DNA from: Antilocapra americana
Taxonomy: Eukaryota > Chordata > Mammalia > Artiodactyla > Antilocapridae
Length of the DNA: 64,000 nt
Direction: 5' to 3'
Assembly (NCBI GenBank): GCA_007570785.1
Contig: ML664183.1
Coordinates: 21,095,570-21,159,569, forward strand
Shown here: positions 60,286-64,000 of the stretch, in pieces
Numbering within the stretch: position 1 is the stretch's first letter
How the letters are laid out: the number at the start of each line of letters is the position of its first letter
The notes under the pieces: model-generated
What the model saw: the letters and a program-made list of their open reading frames with translations, nothing else
Told to the model about the DNA's origin: nothing
Database searches by the model: none
Program-made: the position numbers and the translations under genes

Positions 60286-60989
60286 AACTCAGCATTCAGA
60301 AAACTAAGATCATGTCATTGGGTCCCATCATTTCATGGCAAATAGATGGGGAAACAGTGGAAACATACACAGACTTTATTTTCTTGGGCTCCATAATCAC
60401 TGCAAATGGTGACTGCAGCCATGAAATTAAAAGATGCTTGATCCTTGGGAAAAAAGTTATGACCAGCCTAGAAAGCATATTAAAACACAGAGACATTACT
60501 TTGCAGACAGAGGTCTGTCTAGTCAAGGCTATGGTTTTACCAGTGGTCATGTATGGATGTGATAGTTGGACTAGAAAGAAAGCTGAGCACTGAAGAACTG
60601 ATGCTTTTGAACTGTGGTGTTGGAGAAGACTCTTGTGAGCCCTTGGACTGCAAGGAGATCCAAGCAGTCCATCCTAAAGGAGATCAGTCCTGAGTGTTCA
60701 CTGGAAGAATTGATTTTGAAGCCAAAACTCCAATACTTTGGCCACCTGATGCAAAGAACTGAATAATTTGAAAAAACCCTGATGCTGGGGAAAACTGAAT
60801 GCAAGAGGAAAAAGGAATAACAGAGGTAGAGATGGTTGGGTGGCATCACTGACTCAGTGGACATGAGTTTGAGTAAACTACAGGAGTTGGTGATGGACAA
60901 GAAGGACTGTCATGCTGCAGTCCATGTGGTCACAAAGGATAGACACAGCTGAGTGACTGAACTAACTGACTGAAATCATTTTAAAGCTT

Positions 60990-61140
60990 TTAACTCTGAT
61001 AAATTACCTAACCTCTCTAACTCTATACTTTCAATTTTATCACTTGAAAAATGAAGATAATAATAGCTACTCTGATTAGATACAGTGAATTCAGAATTCA
61101 CAGATAAATAAATATGCTAACATGATGCTTGATACATCAT
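60990..61140 (+). mobile_element. MIR SINE remnant
   Basis: 'attacctaacctctctaact', 'tcaattttatcacttgaaaa' and 'gaagataataatagctactc' follow MIR. Confidence 0.65.
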
Positions 61141-61736
61141 GGCCAACATTTACAGAGTATCTTCTCTTATTATTTCCACAACATTTGAGACATCTTATCT
61201 TTTGTTACAGAGAGCAGTCCTTCTTTAACTTTTGCTACTGTCATTTATGTACAGATTTTTTATTGAAGTCACCTTTGGTAATTATGGTGATTTGTCCTTA
61301 TTCCTAAGAAAAGCCTCTTGAATGTTCCTTGGCTAAAGAACTAAAGAGAAAAAAATCCCTTTCCCTCTTTCATATTTAAAATGGAAAGTCAATATTAATC
61401 AAGTGAGTATTTTTATGAAAGTCATATCTTCCTCCTCAGAAAGGAAAAAAAAAAAAAGCCTAAGCTCACCCAAGTTTCTTCAGAGGACAAAGATCTGATA
61501 CCTGAAGTGGTAATTGCATCTTGACAAATGATTTAAAAAATAAGTTTCAGACAATATATAGCATGGATATGATATTTCAAAGTCTTTATCCATGATGCTG
61601 TCATCTTTAAAAGGTGAGGGTTTTGTAAAAGATTTGAAAATACTGAAATATAAAACATACACGTAAAATGAAAATATGTACAATGTATCTCCATCAAATT
61701 ATGTCACCAAAGAAAGCATTTGTCATGTTTTGAAAT
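61141..61736. other. Unannotated sequence
   Basis: Nothing recognised. Confidence 0.5.
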
Positions 61737-61943
61737 AAAAATCATCTGCATGGTACAGGGTGCTCAGGGCTGGTGCACCGGAATGACCCAGAGGGATGGA
61801 ATCAGGAGGAAGTGGGAGGGGGGTTCTGGAAGGGGAACACATGCATACCCATGGTGGATTCATGTCAATGTATGGCAAAATCAATATGATAATGTAAAGA
61901 AAAATAAATAAATAAATAAAAGAGAAAAAAATTCATCTGTATG
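61737..61943 (+). mobile_element. Short 5'-truncated L1 (3' UTR only) with TSD
   Basis: 61753-61926 is L1 3' UTR: a G-rich tract (61810-61840), the 'tgtcaatgtatggcaaaatc' block and an AAATAAATAAAT tail. AAAAATCATCTGCATG (61737-61752) and a close match at 61927-61943 (one extra T and one change) form the target-site duplication. Confidence 0.88.
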
Positions 61944-63004
61944 TTTTAAACATAATATCATGTAAACATCTAATTAAGGCCCTATCTTAAGTGAATATAG
62001 ATAGCAGTAACAAAGAATTCTGGAGAAAATTATACATGATTTCCATGTGGTTAGCAAAAAATTTTACTGAGTTATGATGATGATGAAACTTTGCAATCCT
62101 ATCTCGCCTTTGAAGTTACAAGCCTGGAGTTCTCTGAATTCTCTAAAGTGTAACCAACAGCAAGAAAGTTAGTCTTAGAAATACAAGCAGTAGACTTTAA
62201 TTTTCAGTATACTATAATTTTACCTGGCATTCCATGTATTGAAAATTAGGGGGAAAATACATATATATGTATATTTTAATATAGTCTAATAATATACTTT
62301 GTGTATCAAATGTTACACAATTTGATATCTTCATGGAGATAAATGTGCCTTTATTTCAATATTTCATAAAGGTATTTTACTGGTAAATTCGTCATATAGC
62401 TAAAAACAAATGGACATCGTGAATATATAAAAATCCTCTCTGCCTTAATAATTATTTTGTATATATTTTTACTTTTAAGGTTACTTCTACAAACATTCTT
62501 TCAACTGTTGTTCAGTAAATGCCTTAAATAATTAAATTTTCATCTTGTTTTATAGAGGAAAATAAGGCTTTGAATTATTTTCTATATGAAGAAATGTTCA
62601 TCTGTAATATTTTTAATGGTTATATAACACTTTAAACACACTATACTTGGAAATTCAGATTTGTTCAGTGGTCATTATAGTCTTTTCGCTCTATTGCACT
62701 GGTATTATTCTCTTTTCATGGAGCCTCTGTTTTATTGCAGAAATAGAAAATAAAAATCTAGATCGCAATAATCCCTATACAAGAAATAAGGACATATGAT
62801 TGAGAGTGTCTAGAAGATTGTTTTATACGGTAGCCCCCTCCTTTTGCTCAAAGGAATATATGCAGAAAAGTTATATAAAATAATGCATCTATTTGAAGAC
62901 CATTCTTTTGAAGAATAGATGTTGAGTTGAGTGAAAGCAGAGATAAGATTGAATCCAATATGAGACTAATAAAAGGAAGGATATATAGAAAAAGTCATAG
63001 ATAT
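61944..63004. other. Unannotated AT-rich sequence
   Basis: Nothing recognised. Confidence 0.55.
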
Positions 63005-63233
63005 AGAGCTTGAATGGTTTCCCAGGTAACTTAGTAGCAAAGAAAGCCTTTCAACATAAGAGATGGAGGAGAACCAGGTTCAATCCCTGGGTCAGAAAGA
63101 TCCCCTGGAGGAGGAAATGACAATACACTCCAGTGTTCTTTGCCTAAAACATCCTATAGAAAAGCTACAGTCCATGAGACTCCAAAGAGTTAGACATGAC
63201 TGAGTGACTGAGCACAAGCACACAGAGCTTGAA
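63005..63233 (+). mobile_element. Bov-tA SINE with 10-bp target-site duplication
   Basis: SINE body 63015-63223. AGAGCTTGAA flanks it at 63005-63014 and 63224-63233. Full tRNA-like head and Bov-A tail. Confidence 0.9.
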
Positions 63234-63498
63234 ATTCAGGTGGACAATGGTGTCATTTTTAAAGATGGAAATTATGACCTTTAACAACTAATACTGTGAT
63301 GTACATTCTTAGTCATAATTAGTGTAGCAATAATCATTTACTTAGAAGTAGAATTCATTTGTTATTTATATACTCATCATACATAGTTTTCTCTCATAAA
63401 TACTCATACCAATCTAAATTCATAATAACTACATGCAATTATATTGTTTTTACTAGACCCTAAAATATTTGAAATATTATGTATTTGAAGTATGGTAT

Positions 63499-63712
63499 AT
63501 GTGATGGCTAATTTTATGTTAATTTGAATAGAGTAAAGGATGCTCATAAAGTTAATAGATAAAACATTTTTTCTGGGTATGTCTGTGAGAGTGTTTCTGG
63601 AAGAGATTGGTATTTGAGTCAGTGGACTAAGTAAAGTCTCTGATGGAAAAGCAGTGAGCATCATCCAACCCTTTGAGGGCCCAATTAGAAGAAAAAGATG
63701 GAGTAAGGGCAA
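63499..63712 (+). mobile_element. MLT2-type (ERVL) LTR, 5' part
   Basis: 'gtgatggctaattttatgtt', 'ctgggtatgtctgtgagagt', 'gtggactaagtaaagtc' and 'gcatcatccaaccctttgag' are the beginning of an ERVL-type LTR. It stops where a BovB begins at 63714; the rest may resume outside the window. Confidence 0.72.
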
Positions 63713-63713
63713 G

Positions 63714-64000
63714 TCATCTCATTTCACGTGCAAGCAAAGTAATGCTCAAAATTTTCCAAGCCAGGCTTTAACATACATGAACCTTGAACTTCCAGATGTT
63801 CAAGATGGATTTAGAAAAGGCAGAGGAACCAGAGATCAAGTTGCCAACATCCACTGGATGAGAGTTCCAGAAAAACACCTACTTCTGCTTTATTGACCAT
63901 GCCAAAGCCTTTGACTGTGTGGGTCACAACAAACTGTGGAAAATTCTTTAAGAGACGGGAATACCAGACCACCTTACCTGCCTCCTAAGGAATCTGTATG
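63714..64000 (+). mobile_element. BovB RT region, runs off the right edge
   Basis: Collinear with 29660-29960 of the BovB at 28900, including the GFRKGRGTRDQ-like segment and the region before motif A. The frame is broken by a TGA near 63895. The 3' end is outside the window. Confidence 0.9.

Larger units (their letters stand above)
57950..60965 (+). mobile_element. BovB with endonuclease end, RT and 3' tail, split by a retrocopy
   Basis: This is the longest BovB here. 58002-58349 encodes the C-terminal end of the endonuclease, including the catalytic SDH (in GADCGSDHELRIAKF), then the linker to RT. RT motifs run to the YADD box near 59470-59482 (LRYADDTTL). The element is interrupted at 59564 and resumes at 60286 exactly where it left off, ending with the 3' tail at 60965. 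Several stops and frameshifts (for example TAG near 58495) make it non-functional. Confidence 0.9.

Noticed and set aside
56341..60965. Reading the two opposed BovB copies as one twin-primed insertion
   Set aside because: Each segment has its own 3' tail, they overlap broadly in element coordinates and they are separated by unrelated DNA, unlike 39499-41559.
1..64000. CRISPR arrays, operons, toxin-antitoxin or phage-like systems
   Set aside because: The sequence is a mammalian repeat landscape with no regularly spaced repeat array and no prokaryotic-style gene cluster.

Overview
The window reads as intergenic DNA from a bovid ruminant (cattle, sheep, goat or buffalo type; the species cannot be fixed from this sequence). 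The diagnosis rests on repeats found only in ruminants: many BovB (RTE) LINE copies, tRNA-Glu-derived Bov-tA SINEs, BOV-A2 dimers and CHR-type SINEs, plus ruminant L1s. An older shared-mammal layer lies beneath them (L2, MIR, MLT1 and MLT2 LTRs, Tigger/MER8-like DNA elements, an old L1 3' end). I found no host protein-coding exon, structural RNA gene or CRISPR array. The long open frames all belong to retrotransposons.

Layout. 1-3404 is the 5' half of a young L1 on the minus strand, with an intact ORF1 and an ORF2 carrying one visible stop; it runs off the left edge. 3.4-21.6 kb is AT-rich sequence with L2, MIR, BovB 3' ends, SINEs, a mariner MITE and two CHR SINEs. 21.67-22.52 kb is a solo ERV LTR. 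22.5-28.8 kb is mostly unique, with Bov-tA copies and a Tigger/MER8-like element split by a Bov-tA. 28.9-31.7 kb holds two BovB copies head to tail. 33.2-34.0 kb holds a BovB 3' end and an MLT1 LTR. 36.4-38.2 kb is an L1 with an inverted 5' part (twin priming), and 39.5-41.6 kb is a BovB with the same architecture. 41.93-45.24 kb is an L1 with both ends and a 17-bp target-site duplication, broken by a 253-N assembly gap. 45.3-56.3 kb is largely unique, with small SINEs, a local two-copy repeat, a second MER8-like element and an MLT1 remnant. 56.3-61.0 kb has two BovB copies in opposite orientation; the right one carries a polyadenylated retrocopy. The end holds a short L1 3' end, a Bov-tA, an MLT2 fragment and a BovB that runs off the right edge.

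How the parts relate. There is no operon or pathway. The common thread is target-primed reverse transcription: L1 and BovB supply the enzymes, and the SINEs and the retrocopy are their passengers. The nesting gives a relative chronology: L2, MIR, MLT and MER8 came first, then BovB and Bov-tA, then BOV-A2, the retrocopy and the youngest L1s. I found no convincing undescribed biological system. The items most worth checking are the unrelated 5' UTRs on near-identical L1 leaders, the BovB twin-priming junction, the MIR-polyadenylated retrocopy, the tail-less 3'-truncated SINEs with perfect target-site duplications, and an assembly gap that is far too small for the L1 around it. Family names come from recognising sequence by eye, not from a database search; element ends are approximate to about 5-20 bases unless a target-site duplication fixes them.
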